A DNA stretch of 64,000 nucleotides from Turritopsis dohrnii (taxonomy: Eukaryota; Cnidaria; Hydrozoa; Anthoathecata; Oceaniidae), in assembly GCA_027922465.2 (NCBI GenBank), contig BQMF02000471.1, positions 1 through 64,000 on the forward strand. The letters run 5' to 3'. The position numbers and the translations under genes were made by a program. Each line of letters begins with the position of its first letter. Within the stretch, counting starts at the first letter, position 1. Below, one piece after another: positions 1-8,609 of the stretch. A model generated the notes under the pieces. That model made no database searches. It was not told where the DNA came from and was given only the letters and a program-made list of their open reading frames with translations.

Positions 1-319
1 TACTGATCTAATCATAGGAGTAGAGCGACCTTCTTTCAGGTGTTCAGAACTGACCCCACAAGCACTTGAAGCACACCAAGTGACAAAATTGAGTTGGGTT
101 TGCCATAATTTAAATGGTTGTTCCTGCCAAATTTTCATACGTTGATCATTTTCATCCATTTCGTAATTAGTAAATATATTTGGAAAAGTTGCGGGGAAAG
201 AACCGCTCTCAGAGACGATAATTGTTTGTTTGTATAAATCTTTAGCATTCAATATCTGAAGGTATTGCCCTCCATTTGGTTTATAAAGCGCGTTGGGAAT
301 ATTTAAAAATATTCTCCAT
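1..319 (-). CDS. Conserved Polinton protein, N-terminal part, cut by window edge
   Basis: The minus-strand frame with codons ending at 303 is open to base 1 (about 100 codons). It contains the stretch NALYKPNGGQYLQ near its start and FKLWQTQLNFVTWCASSACG further in. I recall a similar conserved ORF in cnidarian Polintons; its role is not established, though a virion role is plausible. An ATG at 317-319 is one base out of frame with the open stretch, so either one base is missing at 304-312 or a different start is used. It diverges from the minor capsid remnant that starts at 358. Confidence 0.5.
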
Positions 320-357
320 TATTATTTAATAATATTATCTTCTATTTAATACAAGAA

Positions 358-905
358 ATGTATATCACAGCAAATCTCGTAAGGGGTGAGAAGACCATAT
401 ATCTACCTTACCCCATTCGAAATATGGACGGTTCGAAAGAGATCGCATTATTGAGATATTTGCAGACACCTTCACCTATCAAATCACAACACCGATAACA
501 TTGAAAACGTCTGACGATGGGAAAGTTGAAAAGTCGATACCAAAACGAAATTCACGAGAGAATTGAACGCGTTTTTAGCAGGCCTTTTTAGAAGGTGATA
601 TAGAACTTAAACCATTAGGCAAATACCCTCAATAATCAGAACAAATACGCTAGCTAAAATAACCAAAATGAATTTACATCTCTCTGAACTCGACAACACT
701 CAAAATCTTGAGGATGGAAAGCTAAGTGATATTTACTAACTATTCCCATCTAAATATAGTGACTTTACACATACTTGAGCCTAAAAACCCTCATACAAAA
801 AATAAAAAATGGTGTATTTCAGTCTCTCACGTTGAACTCACAGATCAGCATGGTGGTATACTAAAAGAAGATCTGGGTACAACCGTTGTTTTGCACATCC
901 GCTAA
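358..905 (+). pseudogene. Polinton minor capsid protein (single jelly-roll), frameshifted
   Basis: From the ATG at 358 the frame reads MYITANLVRGEKTIYLPY and stops at about 498. The same protein continues in other frames: TFTYQITTPITLKTSDDGK after about 455, then FTRELNAFLAG around 550-580, and a C-terminal piece ending in TTVVLHIR before the TAA at 903-905. The TRREL/NAFL-type segment and the position directly before the major capsid gene fit the minor (penton) capsid protein of Polintons. At least four shifts or stops make it non-coding as given. Single-base indels could also be read or polishing errors, which only resequencing would decide. Confidence 0.6.
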
Positions 906-922
906 ACGAGATAAAAAGTAAA

Positions 923-945
923 ATTAATTATATATCATAATTAAT
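923..945. other. AT-rich stem-loop between the two capsid genes
   Basis: A perfect 9-bp stem (923-931 with 937-945) around a 5-base loop lies directly before the major capsid ATG at 947. All stem pairs are A/T, so it is weaker evidence than the TGTTAC-type stem-loops further along. Confidence 0.35.
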
Positions 946-946
946 A

Positions 947-2253
947 ATGGAGTATGGAAAGAGGTTAAATCCAGAACGTTCACTTAGAACTGCCCGCGGT
1001 GTAAAAGGTTCGTCAAAAAGTAATTGTCACACACAATCCGAGTGAGATCGATCAAAATCAGCTATTATTGGTTAGGTTTCCAAATTTAGGAAGTGATGAT
1101 GTCATTATCCCAGGAACAACTAATCTAAGTTTTGATATTGAACTCGAATCGAAAGCTGACTCAAAAAGAACATTGGTCAGTAACATTGGGAGAGCTATCG
1201 TTAAAAAGTTGGCTGTCAAGTTCGAAGGTAACGAGATATTGAGTATCGATGACTTTGATCTTTTTGGGTGTTACAGAGATTTATGGTTAACCAAGTTTGA
1301 AAAGAGAAACGCGATAAGACAGGGTATCATCATCGACGATGGGTGTACAGAGAATTGTATGAAATTGAGGATTGGTGCTTCTGATAAACACCACTGATGC
1401 AGAAGACAAAGCCATTGCTGACACCTATAAAAACAAGTTTGTCATTCCACTCGACTTTGAGATGCTAGATAGTACTATCCATATTATCAAGCGGGTTTAG
1501 GGAATAGGTTTGCTACGAGATCACATTTAACGACTATAACCGAGTTATTTATTCTGACCCTCCAATACTGCCGCAGGTCAAAAACGTAACCCAGATGGTA
1601 AATACAAAATATCTAACATCTCACTTGAATATGAGCTTGTGACACAACCCACGTTGGCTAGACAAATCGCTTCTGAATATCAAAACATGGCTTTGCTCTA
1701 TGATAGGATTTTGCGGCACAGACAAATTAGAGTAAACAAGTCAGACACAACGTGGAATTGGTCATTCAACACACCTGCCAAATCTTTGAAGGGTATTTTA
1801 GTTCTATTTGAAGAAGAAAAATCCTACAAACGAGAAACCTGTAAATTCTATAATCCAAAGATCGAAAAGGTATCTGTCATCGTCGAGGGTAAGCCTAACC
1901 AACTTTTTGCTCAAGGGATGCAGCCGTTTGAACAATACAATGAGATTTGCAAGTATTTTGCTGAAGGAAAACCAAAAGATAATAGCGTCGGCGAAAACCG
2001 AAAGCGCTTGGATTACATGATGTAAAAGTCTCTGATTACTTAACAAACAAGTATGCTCTATGGTTAGATTTCAGAACAATTGATGAGAATGCCTTGCATG
2101 GGACCGGTCGAAGGATTGAAAATGCGAGTGAAGGCATCACTTTACAGATTGAAAAGACCGCTGAAACTGCAGGAAACTTAAACGCATATATATATCTAAT
2201 AATGGATGCTCAATTAAATACAAAACGGTCAATTTATGTCTGCATTATATTAG
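947..2253 (+). pseudogene. Polinton major capsid protein (double jelly-roll), multiple frameshifts
   Basis: The N-terminus starts at 947 (MEYGKRLNPERSLRT), shifts frame near 1003, and continues in a long open piece to about 1380 with VRFPNLGSDDV and NIGRAIVKKL. Further pieces lie in other frames at about 1384-1500, 1500-1590, 1590-2025 (ISLEYELVTQP, TWNWSFN), 2026-2220 (KYALWLDFRT, GTGRRIENAS) and a terminal FMSALY before the TAG at 2251-2253. This is the Polinton major capsid protein, which would build the icosahedral shell. At least five frame changes break it. The next gene starts five bases later, so the two were probably expressed together. Confidence 0.85.
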
Positions 2254-2257
2254 TAAA

Positions 2258-2862
2258 ATGGATACACTTTACATGAAAGAACCTCACACAGCATTATTCG
2301 TTGGACCAACATCGTGCGGCAAAACGGATCGTGTTGTAAAATTATTAGAAAATCAATACTATGATCACTTGATTTCATCGTGATTATATGTCCCACCTTG
2401 AGGTGGAATCAGACTTACAGAGATCGAAAGTGGTTCTGGAATGACAGCTATGTGATTTTAATTGAGCCGGAAGGATCTTTGTATGAATGGATTAAGAAAA
2501 TGGACTTTTTCTGTGCGGGATATAAAACCTTATTTTTGATTGATGACATAATCGCTGATGAAAAATTGGATAAAAAGAGACAGCCTTTGCTTGAATTGGC
2601 AATTAGCGGTAGACATCGAAATCATTCGCTATGGTTACTCACACAATCATACACAGCTATACCTAAAAATTTACGACGGCAAGCTAAAATGTTATATGTG
2701 TGGTATCCAAAAGATAGGAATGATCTAACCATCATTCATGAAGAGAATGATGTCATTGAATCGCAAGAAGAATTGAAAAATGTCAAAGAAAAACTGAAAG
2801 AAGGGAAACACGCGTGCCTAGTCATGAGAATGGAACACCCAAGAACGCACGTGATTTGTTAA
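2258..2862 (+). pseudogene. FtsK/A32-type packaging ATPase, one frameshift
   Basis: The ATG at 2258 gives a short N-terminus with Walker A GPTSCGKT (about residues 16-23). The frame is lost near 2370 and the rest is open from about 2376 to 2862. Walker B LFLIDD lies at about 2530-2550, and LWLLTQSY fits the sensor region after it. The family pumps DNA into preformed capsids in Polintons, virophages and adenovirus-like viruses. Length (about 200 aa if the shift were absent) is normal for a Polinton ATPase. The shift lies in a short T run, so a single missing T, biological or technical, would explain it. Confidence 0.82.
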
Positions 2863-2875
2863 ACAGGTTGATATA

Positions 2876-2900
2876 TTTGTTACAAGACTCTTGTAACAAA
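2876..2900. terminator. Stem-loop 13 bp after the ATPase stop
   Basis: A perfect 11-bp stem, TTTGTTACAAG with its complement, closes a 3-base loop. It is the strongest of four hairpins found just past gene ends in this Polinton and shares the TGTTAC core with those at 5168 and 9012. Confidence 0.5.
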
Positions 2901-2903
2901 AAC

Positions 2904-2966
2904 TATAAGACTCCTATAAGACTCCTATAAGACTACTGTAAGACTACTGTAAGCCTACTATAAGAG
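2904..2966 (+). repeat. Short tandem repeat, 12-bp units with TATAAGACT
   Basis: About five units of CTCCTATAAGA / CTACTGTAAGA type follow each other directly after the hairpin. The TATAAGA core recurs in the 44-bp repeats at 3274. Confidence 0.75.
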
Positions 2967-3218
2967 AATAATTTACGTCTCAATACAGGTTCTAGAATTT
3001 TACCAATATGTTTAATCCTCGATTCAAAGCGTACTCTATCAACAGCAGCCTCTATCCAGTTACCTCTACGAGATTCACAAAGCAAAGATATAATGGACCT
3101 CTACTGCATCATTAAAAGTAACCCTTTTTGTATCTTGATGGGAAAATATAATATCATCATCTGAGGATTCATCATCAGAACATAATTGTTTAAGTAAACA
3201 ATGTTTATTTATTTAACA
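2967..3218. other. Non-coding spacer between repeat blocks
   Basis: No credible ORF on either strand. It sits between the 12-bp repeat and the palindrome inside the only large non-coding gap of the Polinton. Confidence 0.5.
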
Positions 3219-3244
3219 ATGTTTAATAATATATTATTAAACAT
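3219..3244. repeat. Perfect 26-bp AT-rich palindrome
   Basis: The sequence from 3219 to 3244 equals its own reverse complement; ATGTTTAATAATA is the left half. Two further copies of AATGTTTA lie just upstream (3199-3225). Confidence 0.7.
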
Positions 3245-3273
3245 CATCATCCTCTTATAATTATTTGTCTTAC

Positions 3274-3493
3274 AAAATTATAAGAAGACAGCAAACTCTT
3301 ATACAGCAAATTACAACAAAATTATAAGAAGATAGCAAACTCTTATACAGCAAATTACAACAAAATTATAAGAAGATAGCAAACTCTTATACAGCAAATT
3401 ACAACAAAATTATAAGAAGATAGCAAACTCTTATACAGCAAATTACAGCAAAATTATAAGAAGATAGCAAACTCTTATACAGCAAATTACAGC
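3274..3493 (+). repeat. Five 44-bp tandem repeats
   Basis: Five copies start at 3274, 3318, 3362, 3406 and 3450, with only one or two substitutions between copies. A partial sixth runs to about 3525. Each unit carries TATAAGA near its start and CTCTTATA in inverse orientation, so every unit could fold. The last copies lead straight into the gene at 3538, so the block may act as its promoter or enhancer. Confidence 0.9.
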
Positions 3494-3537
3494 AAAATTA
3501 TAAGAGAATATAAGAAAATTATAACAAACACAACAAA

Positions 3538-3738
3538 ATGATAGAATATGTCAACTTCATGTTATTAAGCATACTGCTGGTCTCGCTATTTTACTTTTAT
3601 TCTGTATTAAAAAAATACCTCTCCCTAATAAAAATGGCGGAAACAGCGATCGATAATTTAATCAACCAGAGTTATGATGTTCCAGGTGAATTTCCACCTT
3701 CAGATGGTAAAGACAAAAATTGCTCGAGTGTGTCTTAA
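3538..3738 (+). CDS. Small single-pass membrane protein
   Basis: 66 residues starting from the ATG at 3538. Residues about 5-25 are strongly hydrophobic (NFMLLSILLVSLFYFYSVL), followed by a polar tail of about 40 residues ending in CSSVS. I do not recognise a family. It heads a plus-strand run of short ORFs, most with membrane segments, which fits virion or assembly membrane components in other Polintons. TATAAGAG lies about 40 bp upstream. Confidence 0.55.
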   Translation: MIEYVNFMLLSILLVSLFYFYSVLKKYLSLIKMAETAIDNLINQSYDVPGEFPPSDGKDKNCSSVS

Positions 3739-3767
3739 CTGGAAATAGCAAGCTATACTTAGGGAAA

Positions 3768-4182
3768 ATGTACACGGAAGAGCAGATTAACAAACTCAAA
3801 GATGAAGATGTAGAAAAACTTTTTAGTATCTACGAGGCTAAAACTATCAGGTCAAATGGTAAAATCCTTGGGGAAATCACTCATACGTATTTATTCCATG
3901 GGAGCTTGTGCAACGTTAGGAATAAACAATCAAGATGCGCTGAGCAATGACCTGGAAACTGACCCCTTCTTAAACTCTGCCCTTCAAAGATTTACATGTG
4001 ACTTATATTATAAATTCGGCTCATTATTAGCACCACTCAGTGTTGGACTTATTACCGGGAGGCATTATATCAATGAAAGAAATTTAAATAAATCCGATGA
4101 TAATATAAATACAGCAGATAATAAAAATGTCAGAAGAACAGACTCCCATTCAAGTGACAACGAAGAACCCAAAAAAGGTTGA
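3768..4182 (+). pseudogene. Conserved Polinton protein, one frameshift
   Basis: The ATG at 3768 opens MYTEEQINKLKDEDVEKLF, and the frame changes near 3838. The other frame carries QMVKSLGKSLIRIYSMGAC and NSALQRFTCDLYYKFGSLL, followed by a hydrophobic stretch and GLITGRHY, then a polar tail to the TAG at 4182. I recall this N-terminal acidic part plus SLGK/LQRFTC core as one conserved Polinton protein of unknown function, so I treat it as one broken gene. The 3' end overlaps the start of the next gene at 4127. Confidence 0.6.
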
Positions 4183-4470
4183 AGCGGGTAAGAAGTTGGC
4201 GGAATACAACCGTAAAAAACGAGAACAATTAAAACAAGTGTCATCTCAAAAGAAATGGAGAAGTCTGAGGCTTCTCTCACCAAACCAAATGAACAACCTA
4301 TGAACTACACCTATGGTGTAGGTGGAATAATAGCTCTCGGTTTAGTTGGTGGATTTGCTTATTTTGTGTATAAAAAGAAAGAGCAAATATTACCCCGTGG
4401 GTCAACATCCACCCCCCTTCCACAAAAATCTAAAATACCAGTGAAAATCAATAAACATGAAATGGAATAA
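4127..4470 (+). pseudogene. Conserved Polinton single-pass membrane protein, likely one frameshift
   Basis: The N-terminal part from the ATG at 4127 is basic and charged (NPKKVEAGKKLAEYNRKKRE). Around 4245-4255 the family-like continuation moves to the next frame, which has GVGGIIALGLVGGFAYFVY as a transmembrane helix and a short basic tail to 4470. A separate start at the ATG at 4255 would give a 71-residue ORF with only the membrane half. The charged KKVEAGK...LAEYNRKK start followed by a Gly-rich helix is a pattern I associate with small Polinton proteins; function unknown. Confidence 0.55.
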
Positions 4471-4497
4471 AAAGAAAAAAATGTATATATAACAAAC

Positions 4498-4725
4498 ATG
4501 GACAAGAAAAGTATCGTCAACGATTTATATCACGCATCAGTCATATCGACACTCGCTATCGGCTACTCTATGCTTGTAAAAAAGGTATTAAAAATGACAC
4601 CTCCCTCTATTCAAAAGTTCGACTTGGAAGATACGGGAAAACTAGTTGCCATTATCGCCGCTAGTGAAGTGACACGAGAATACTTAATTAAGCAAAAGAT
4701 TTTACCTGAAAATATCAATATCTAA
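4498..4725 (+). CDS. Small conserved Polinton protein
   Basis: 75 residues, intact. A moderately hydrophobic N-terminal helix (residues 11-30, including VISTLAIGYSMLVKKVL) is followed by KFDLEDTGKLVAIIAASEV and the C-terminal REYLIKQKILPENINI. The LEDxxKL...YLIKQKILP pattern matches my memory of a conserved Polinton ORF of unknown function. It starts 27 bp after the previous gene and ends two bases before the next ATG, so the two were probably co-expressed. Confidence 0.65.
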   Translation: MDKKSIVNDLYHASVISTLAIGYSMLVKKVLKMTPPSIQKFDLEDTGKLVAIIAASEVTREYLIKQKILPENINI

Positions 4726-4727
4726 AT

Positions 4728-5150
4728 ATGGCTTCTATCGCAATGATGTTGGGTGGAGCTTTGGCTAACGCTTTGGCTTTCACAGGATCAAGCTATCTGT
4801 TTTCAAGTTTATCCAAAGACAGAATCGATAGGGAAAGAAAACGTCATGATCTGGCCGTAGAAAAATTACAAAAAGCACAGATTGAATGGCAGCAAAAACG
4901 ACAGGAAAGAATCGATTTTATCAATAAGCAGCTCATGCTCGAAAAGAAGGCTGATTCAAAATTCGTAGAACTAAATGATGCAATGAGAGAGTACAATAGA
5001 GTATTTAGTAATCATCTTGAACCGCTACCACGAGAGCCTGTATTGAGCGACTTTTATATACCGAGTCATGATCAACATGAAAGAGAATTGGCTTTTATAG
5101 CTCTGAGTATGCTCGGTATTGGTGGAATTGTGTGGTATTTTGAAAGATGA
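4728..5150 (+). CDS. Conserved Polinton membrane protein with central coiled coil
   Basis: 140 residues, intact. An N-terminal Gly/Ala-rich hydrophobic segment (MASIAMMLGGALANALAF) is followed by a charged helical centre (residues about 30-90) rich in Lys, Glu and Gln, the motif EPVLSDFYIPS, and a C-terminal membrane helix (LAFIALSMLGIGGIVWYF). Two membrane anchors around a helical middle suggest a virion membrane or scaffold protein; this is inference. It is the last plus-strand gene before a convergent minus-strand gene, with a stem-loop in the 57-bp gap. Confidence 0.7.
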   Translation: MASIAMMLGGALANALAFTGSSYLFSSLSKDRIDRERKRHDLAVEKLQKAQIEWQQKRQERIDFINKQLMLEKKADSKFVELNDAMREYNRVFSNHLEPLPREPVLSDFYIPSHDQHERELAFIALSMLGIGGIVWYFER

Positions 5151-5167
5151 AGACCATCAACAAAAAT

Positions 5168-5192
5168 TATGTTACACGATACATGTAACATA
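5168..5192. terminator. Stem-loop between convergent genes
   Basis: A perfect 9-bp stem, TATGTTACA with TGTAACATA, and a 7-base loop. It lies in the short gap where the plus-strand gene ending at 5150 meets the minus-strand gene ending at 5208, so it could serve both transcripts. Confidence 0.5.
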
Positions 5193-5207
5193 TACACTTT
5201 CAGATGG

Positions 5208-6497
5208 TTAACGTCTAGTGACAAGGTACGTATAGATCAAACCCCCAACCCCTACAATCAGAGCCCATAAATTTTGGCTTAACCAACCTACAACTTCTTT
5301 TGCTCTGTTCAATATCCATGATACGATAGACCCAATTATTCCTGGTAAAGCCTCTGCCGCTTTAGATGCTAATCTACCTAGAAGTGATGCTAACGCTTTG
5401 AGTTTATTTTTTATCCATTCCTTTGCACCGTCCTTTTTATCACCACCTTTGTCAGGATTTTGTGAAGAGCTTCCAGCTGCTGACCCTCCTGGTAACAAAG
5501 CTTCCACAAGAACACCGATAGCCATACCAAACGCTGTCAGAATGCTAACGATTGTGATACCTTGTTCACGGAATAGTGTTCGTATCCTTTCACCTAATGA
5601 GGTATCTTTGTCGAGGACTTTAGCAATGGTTTCTTTGATGCTCGTAACTTGACTGTTTAATTTACCTTTGAGAATATTGATGTTCTCTTTCCTAGCTTTC
5701 AACTCTTCACGTAATCCCTCCATTCTCTCTTCAACCTCTTTTCGTTGTTCATCTGTGTATGTTGCATCGTTTTCCATTTCTTCCAACTTGTTTTTCTCCT
5801 TATCGATATGCTGTTCTATTCGAACCTTTTTTGCAACCTCTTCCTGAAGACCTCCTCGTATGTTTCTCAGCGCTTTATCCAATCCTAACAGCTCACGCAC
5901 AGGATATTCAAATAGATCGCCGGTCTGAGTCGTTTCATGATCGACAGATTGTTGTCTAAGCGTTGAAATTAAATCTTCCGTACTATTTGCAATGTTCCCC
6001 GTAATTTCCTCAAGCTCTACATCACTCGATTTTGTGATTTTAGATGTCGAGGGAAGCTCTTCTGCTATTTTGTTAAATACAGCTGTCTGTCTGACTGAAA
6101 ATTTGCTCTTAGGTATATCATACCCTAAACTACGTAACCTGTTCTTGCCCAATATTTTTTCTATCTCTCCAATAGCCCTTAGTTTTCCATTGTTCGTCAA
6201 TGGTTTGTTTCTGTCTTTGTAGTATAATTCACCCTCTCTAATTTCAAACAGATCGGTATATAACGTCTCAGGTTTTGACTGGAATTTTTCGGATAATTTA
6301 TCATACAACCCTTCAACTAGTTCTTTCAAAACTCTAGTATTCAGACTGTGACCTCCAAATGATGTTTCTCGTTCACCTGATGTATGTATCTGTACATCCG
6401 TGCGATCACCGGTCGGTATGAGAGGAAACGTCTCATCGGTTGTTTCATCTGTCGTCATCCCATGTTCTCCAAAGGGGTCAATATCAATGTCTGCCAT
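5208..6497 (-). CDS. Large conserved Polinton coiled-coil membrane protein
   Basis: 429 residues, intact, minus strand. An acidic N-terminus (MADIDIDPFGEHGM) is followed by a globular part, then a long coiled coil at about residues 215-290 rich in Glu and Lys. A hydrophobic segment at about 313-338 (GITIVSILTAFGMAIGVLVE), a Gly/Ser linker, an amphipathic Ala/Leu part and a C-terminal membrane helix (LWALIVGVGGLIYTYLV) follow. I recall very similar C-termini in cnidarian Polintons, without known function; a virion membrane or internal structural role is inference. It diverges from the gene at 6553 over 55 bp. Confidence 0.75.
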   Translation of the reverse strand: MADIDIDPFGEHGMTTDETTDETFPLIPTGDRTDVQIHTSGERETSFGGHSLNTRVLKELVEGLYDKLSEKFQSKPETLYTDLFEIREGELYYKDRNKPLTNNGKLRAIGEIEKILGKNRLRSLGYDIPKSKFSVRQTAVFNKIAEELPSTSKITKSSDVELEEITGNIANSTEDLISTLRQQSVDHETTQTGDLFEYPVRELLGLDKALRNIRGGLQEEVAKKVRIEQHIDKEKNKLEEMENDATYTDEQRKEVEERMEGLREELKARKENINILKGKLNSQVTSIKETIAKVLDKDTSLGERIRTLFREQGITIVSILTAFGMAIGVLVEALLPGGSAAGSSSQNPDKGGDKKDGAKEWIKNKLKALASLLGRLASKAAEALPGIIGSIVSWILNRAKEVVGWLSQNLWALIVGVGGLIYTYLVTRR

Positions 6498-6552
6498 TTT
6501 ATTTATTTAGAGGATAATTTATTATTAATTATGTTATAACAACCCTCTAAAT
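6498..6552. promoter_or_regulatory. AT-rich divergent promoter region
   Basis: 55 bp separate two divergent start codons. The region is almost all A/T and is bounded by AGAGG at 6511 and its complement CCTCT near 6545, a symmetry that suggests shared control elements. Confidence 0.4.
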
Positions 6553-7149
6553 ATGAATTTTAAAATTTATCCAAAACTACCCACTGCTCCTGAGGATTTG
6601 AATGAGCAGGAAAAATTTAACGCAAGCGTAATAAATTCTGAGTTTGAAGAGTTGATAAAACTGAAGGACAAGTTTAGTATCAAGCTCAAGAGATACAACA
6701 AGGCGATAGAACGATCGATGCTACTAAATGCCAGCTCAAGCGCTATAACCATTGGCTCTGGCATCGGTTCAATTGCAACAGGGGCTACTATTATTGGAAT
6801 GCCTATTTCTGCAGGATTAGGTGGTGTAGCCCTAGCCGGCTCTATCTGTACCGGACTTACCACAGCTGTCATCAAAAGATATCAAAAGAAAGTAGAAAAA
6901 GTGATAAAATTATATGATATTGTTACATCCTCAATCGCTGTGTTCGAAACTAACATAAGTCAGGCGCTGACTGATGGAAGGATCAATTACAAAGAATTCC
7001 AGGTTTTGCAGGGAACATATTATAAAGCTTTAGAAGGACTCAGTTCTACAGATAGAAAGATGGAGACTGAAACCCAAAATCAATTTCAAAAAAGTTTGAT
7101 GATAGAACTCCAAAACCTGAAAAAATCCATAACCGAAAATGGTTACTAG
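6553..7149 (+). CDS. Conserved Polinton protein with Gly-rich hydrophobic centre
   Basis: 198 residues, intact. A Pro/Glu-rich start (MNFKIYPKLPTAPEDLNEQ) and a charged helix are followed by a Gly/Ala/Ser-rich hydrophobic hairpin at about residues 60-105 (TIGSGIGSIATGATIIGMP) and a helical C-terminal half. The shape, a double hydrophobic stretch between amphipathic helices, resembles membrane-inserting virion proteins, but no family is named here. A 76-bp gap without a hairpin separates it from the next plus-strand gene, so the two may share a transcript. Confidence 0.65.
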   Translation: MNFKIYPKLPTAPEDLNEQEKFNASVINSEFEELIKLKDKFSIKLKRYNKAIERSMLLNASSSAITIGSGIGSIATGATIIGMPISAGLGGVALAGSICTGLTTAVIKRYQKKVEKVIKLYDIVTSSIAVFETNISQALTDGRINYKEFQVLQGTYYKALEGLSSTDRKMETETQNQFQKSLMIELQNLKKSITENGY

Positions 7150-7225
7150 GATGTGTGGTTATGTGTTCCTTAATTTGAAAAAGTGATTAATGATATAAAG
7201 AAATATGATCACAAGTATATAGACA

Positions 7226-7564
7226 ATGGAATTCCCAACAGTTGCAACATTTGAACAAAACATGAAACAAATTACTCCAATCACAAAGTGGAGAGAGCTA
7301 ACTGAAAACGTGATTTATCATGTTAAATCTGTGGTTGAGATAGACACACCCGCATCTGAATTTGGGTCTGGAAAAGCTATGTATGCAGAGGTCCAAGACA
7401 GAACAGGAAATTTATATAAGACATGGTTGCCTGCAAGACTTTGCGTTGAGTTGAAGGATTATGGTTGGAATTCTAGAGAAGCCTTTATCAGACCGAAGGG
7501 GCTCAAACAATCTGAAAAGAATCATGAAAGGCAATTCTTTGATTATGACATTATGTGGCACTAA
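7226..7564 (+). CDS. Small soluble conserved ORF, possible OB-fold-like protein
   Basis: 112 residues, intact, no membrane segment. It reads MEFPTVATFEQNMKQITPI, then WRELTENVIYHVKSV, an alternating beta-like middle and YDIMWH at the end. Similar short ORFs occur next to integrase or polymerase genes in some invertebrate virus-like elements. The beta-rich pattern would suit a single-strand-binding or OB-fold protein, but that is inference without a diagnostic motif. Confidence 0.55.
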   Translation: MEFPTVATFEQNMKQITPITKWRELTENVIYHVKSVVEIDTPASEFGSGKAMYAEVQDRTGNLYKTWLPARLCVELKDYGWNSREAFIRPKGLKQSEKNHERQFFDYDIMWH

Positions 7565-7584
7565 ACCTCGTCGCTAGACGACTC

Positions 7585-7609
7585 ATCTTTACTTGTTTCT
7601 AGTAAAGAT
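7585..7609. terminator. Stem-loop between convergent genes
   Basis: A perfect 9-bp stem, ATCTTTACT with AGTAAAGAT, and a 7-base loop sit in the 61-bp gap between genes ending at 7564 (plus) and 7626 (minus). A smaller stem, TCGTC/GACGA, lies just before it at about 7569-7582. Confidence 0.5.
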
Positions 7610-7625
7610 ACTTTGTATGTATGGT

Positions 7626-8609
7626 TCACCAACCTTGCACATAATCAGGAGGTAGCTCTGTATCCTCAGGTATTAATATCAGCTCTTCTTTCACAAAAGC
7701 TCGTTCAGGTCCATCTTGAAGGTAATACATTACACGGTTACCAGGTTGCTCTATTACCTCACTCAATCTATATGTCTTCTTTGACCATATGATATCTGTT
7801 GCTCTTTTTCGATGGTCATCGTGCTCTTCACCCGGTTGCAATAGATATCTATACAAACCATCTTGAGGTAATTTTTCTTCAGGTGGATAGCTCTCTTGTT
7901 TAGCGAGAGTTACCTCTTTCATTTTAATAGCATCTTTCGGTTTCATATCGATCATCTGAGTCTTCGTATCGTTTAATCTATCCACAAGTTTATACAAATA
8001 TTTGACCCACGTAGATGATACCTTTTCCGAATCGTTCAGTTCTTGAGCATCTTGTATTTTGAATAAATTTTCGGCAAGTATCTTGTTCAATGCCTCGACA
8101 AAAGCTGTATGGGTATGCTTATATTTAGTAGTTACTCTTTTAATTTCGACGTTATTCTTCTCCAACAGCTTTGTCACATCGGCTTTGAATTCTGAACCGT
8201 TATCACATTGAAATACTTTTGGGTAGTTTAAGGGTCCAACTCTATAGATATCTCTTATCATATCGGCAACCTCTTTGGCTTTCTTAGTCTTCAAAGGTCG
8301 GGCTACTTTGTAACGTGAAGCAACATCAATAGCGGATAAGATGTACTTGTATTTATTACCATATAGCATATCACTAGGCATATACAATATATCAAATTGA
8401 TGAATCTCATTCGGTTTAGTTACCTCATAATGTGAACGTTCAACATGTTTCGGTGCTGGTAAATGTACTTGCCACAAAGCTTGTTTTGATAGCCACTTCT
8501 TAATTACCTTCGGTTTGAAGTCGAATCCTCTTAGATTGCGAACAGCCTTTTGTCCTTTCCATAAGTTTTGAGGTTGATAATAAATCTCTTGAAGTTTAGT
8601 GTCTGACAT
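7626..8609 (-). CDS. Polinton retroviral-type integrase (DDE, rve)
   Basis: 327 residues, intact, minus strand. The catalytic triad is visible: D73 in HQFDILYMP, D136 in FQCDNGSEF and E172 in FVEALNK, a D35E spacing typical of retroviral and Polinton integrases. The N-terminal part (residues 1-60) is basic and lacks an obvious HHCC zinc finger. The C-terminal 80 residues are beta-rich (KTYRLSEVIEQ, RAFVKEELILIP), as expected for a small SH3/chromo-like DNA or chromatin-binding domain. The enzyme joins element ends to host DNA. It starts divergently from the SAP-like gene at 8715, over a strongly palindromic promoter region. Confidence 0.95.
   Translation of the reverse strand: MSDTKLQEIYYQPQNLWKGQKAVRNLRGFDFKPKVIKKWLSKQALWQVHLPAPKHVERSHYEVTKPNEIHQFDILYMPSDMLYGNKYKYILSAIDVASRYKVARPLKTKKAKEVADMIRDIYRVGPLNYPKVFQCDNGSEFKADVTKLLEKNNVEIKRVTTKYKHTHTAFVEALNKILAENLFKIQDAQELNDSEKVSSTWVKYLYKLVDRLNDTKTQMIDMKPKDAIKMKEVTLAKQESYPPEEKLPQDGLYRYLLQPGEEHDDHRKRATDIIWSKKTYRLSEVIEQPGNRVMYYLQDGPERAFVKEELILIPEDTELPPDYVQGW

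Noticed and set aside
3274..3493. CRISPR-like array
   Set aside because: The 44-bp units are direct repeats without unique spacers, in a eukaryotic transposon.
4065..4283. 72-aa hydrophobic minus-strand ORF
   Set aside because: Lies antisense to two conserved Polinton genes and has no independent support.
5398..6222. Three plus-strand ORFs inside the coiled-coil gene
   Set aside because: Antisense shadows of an intact 429-aa ORF.
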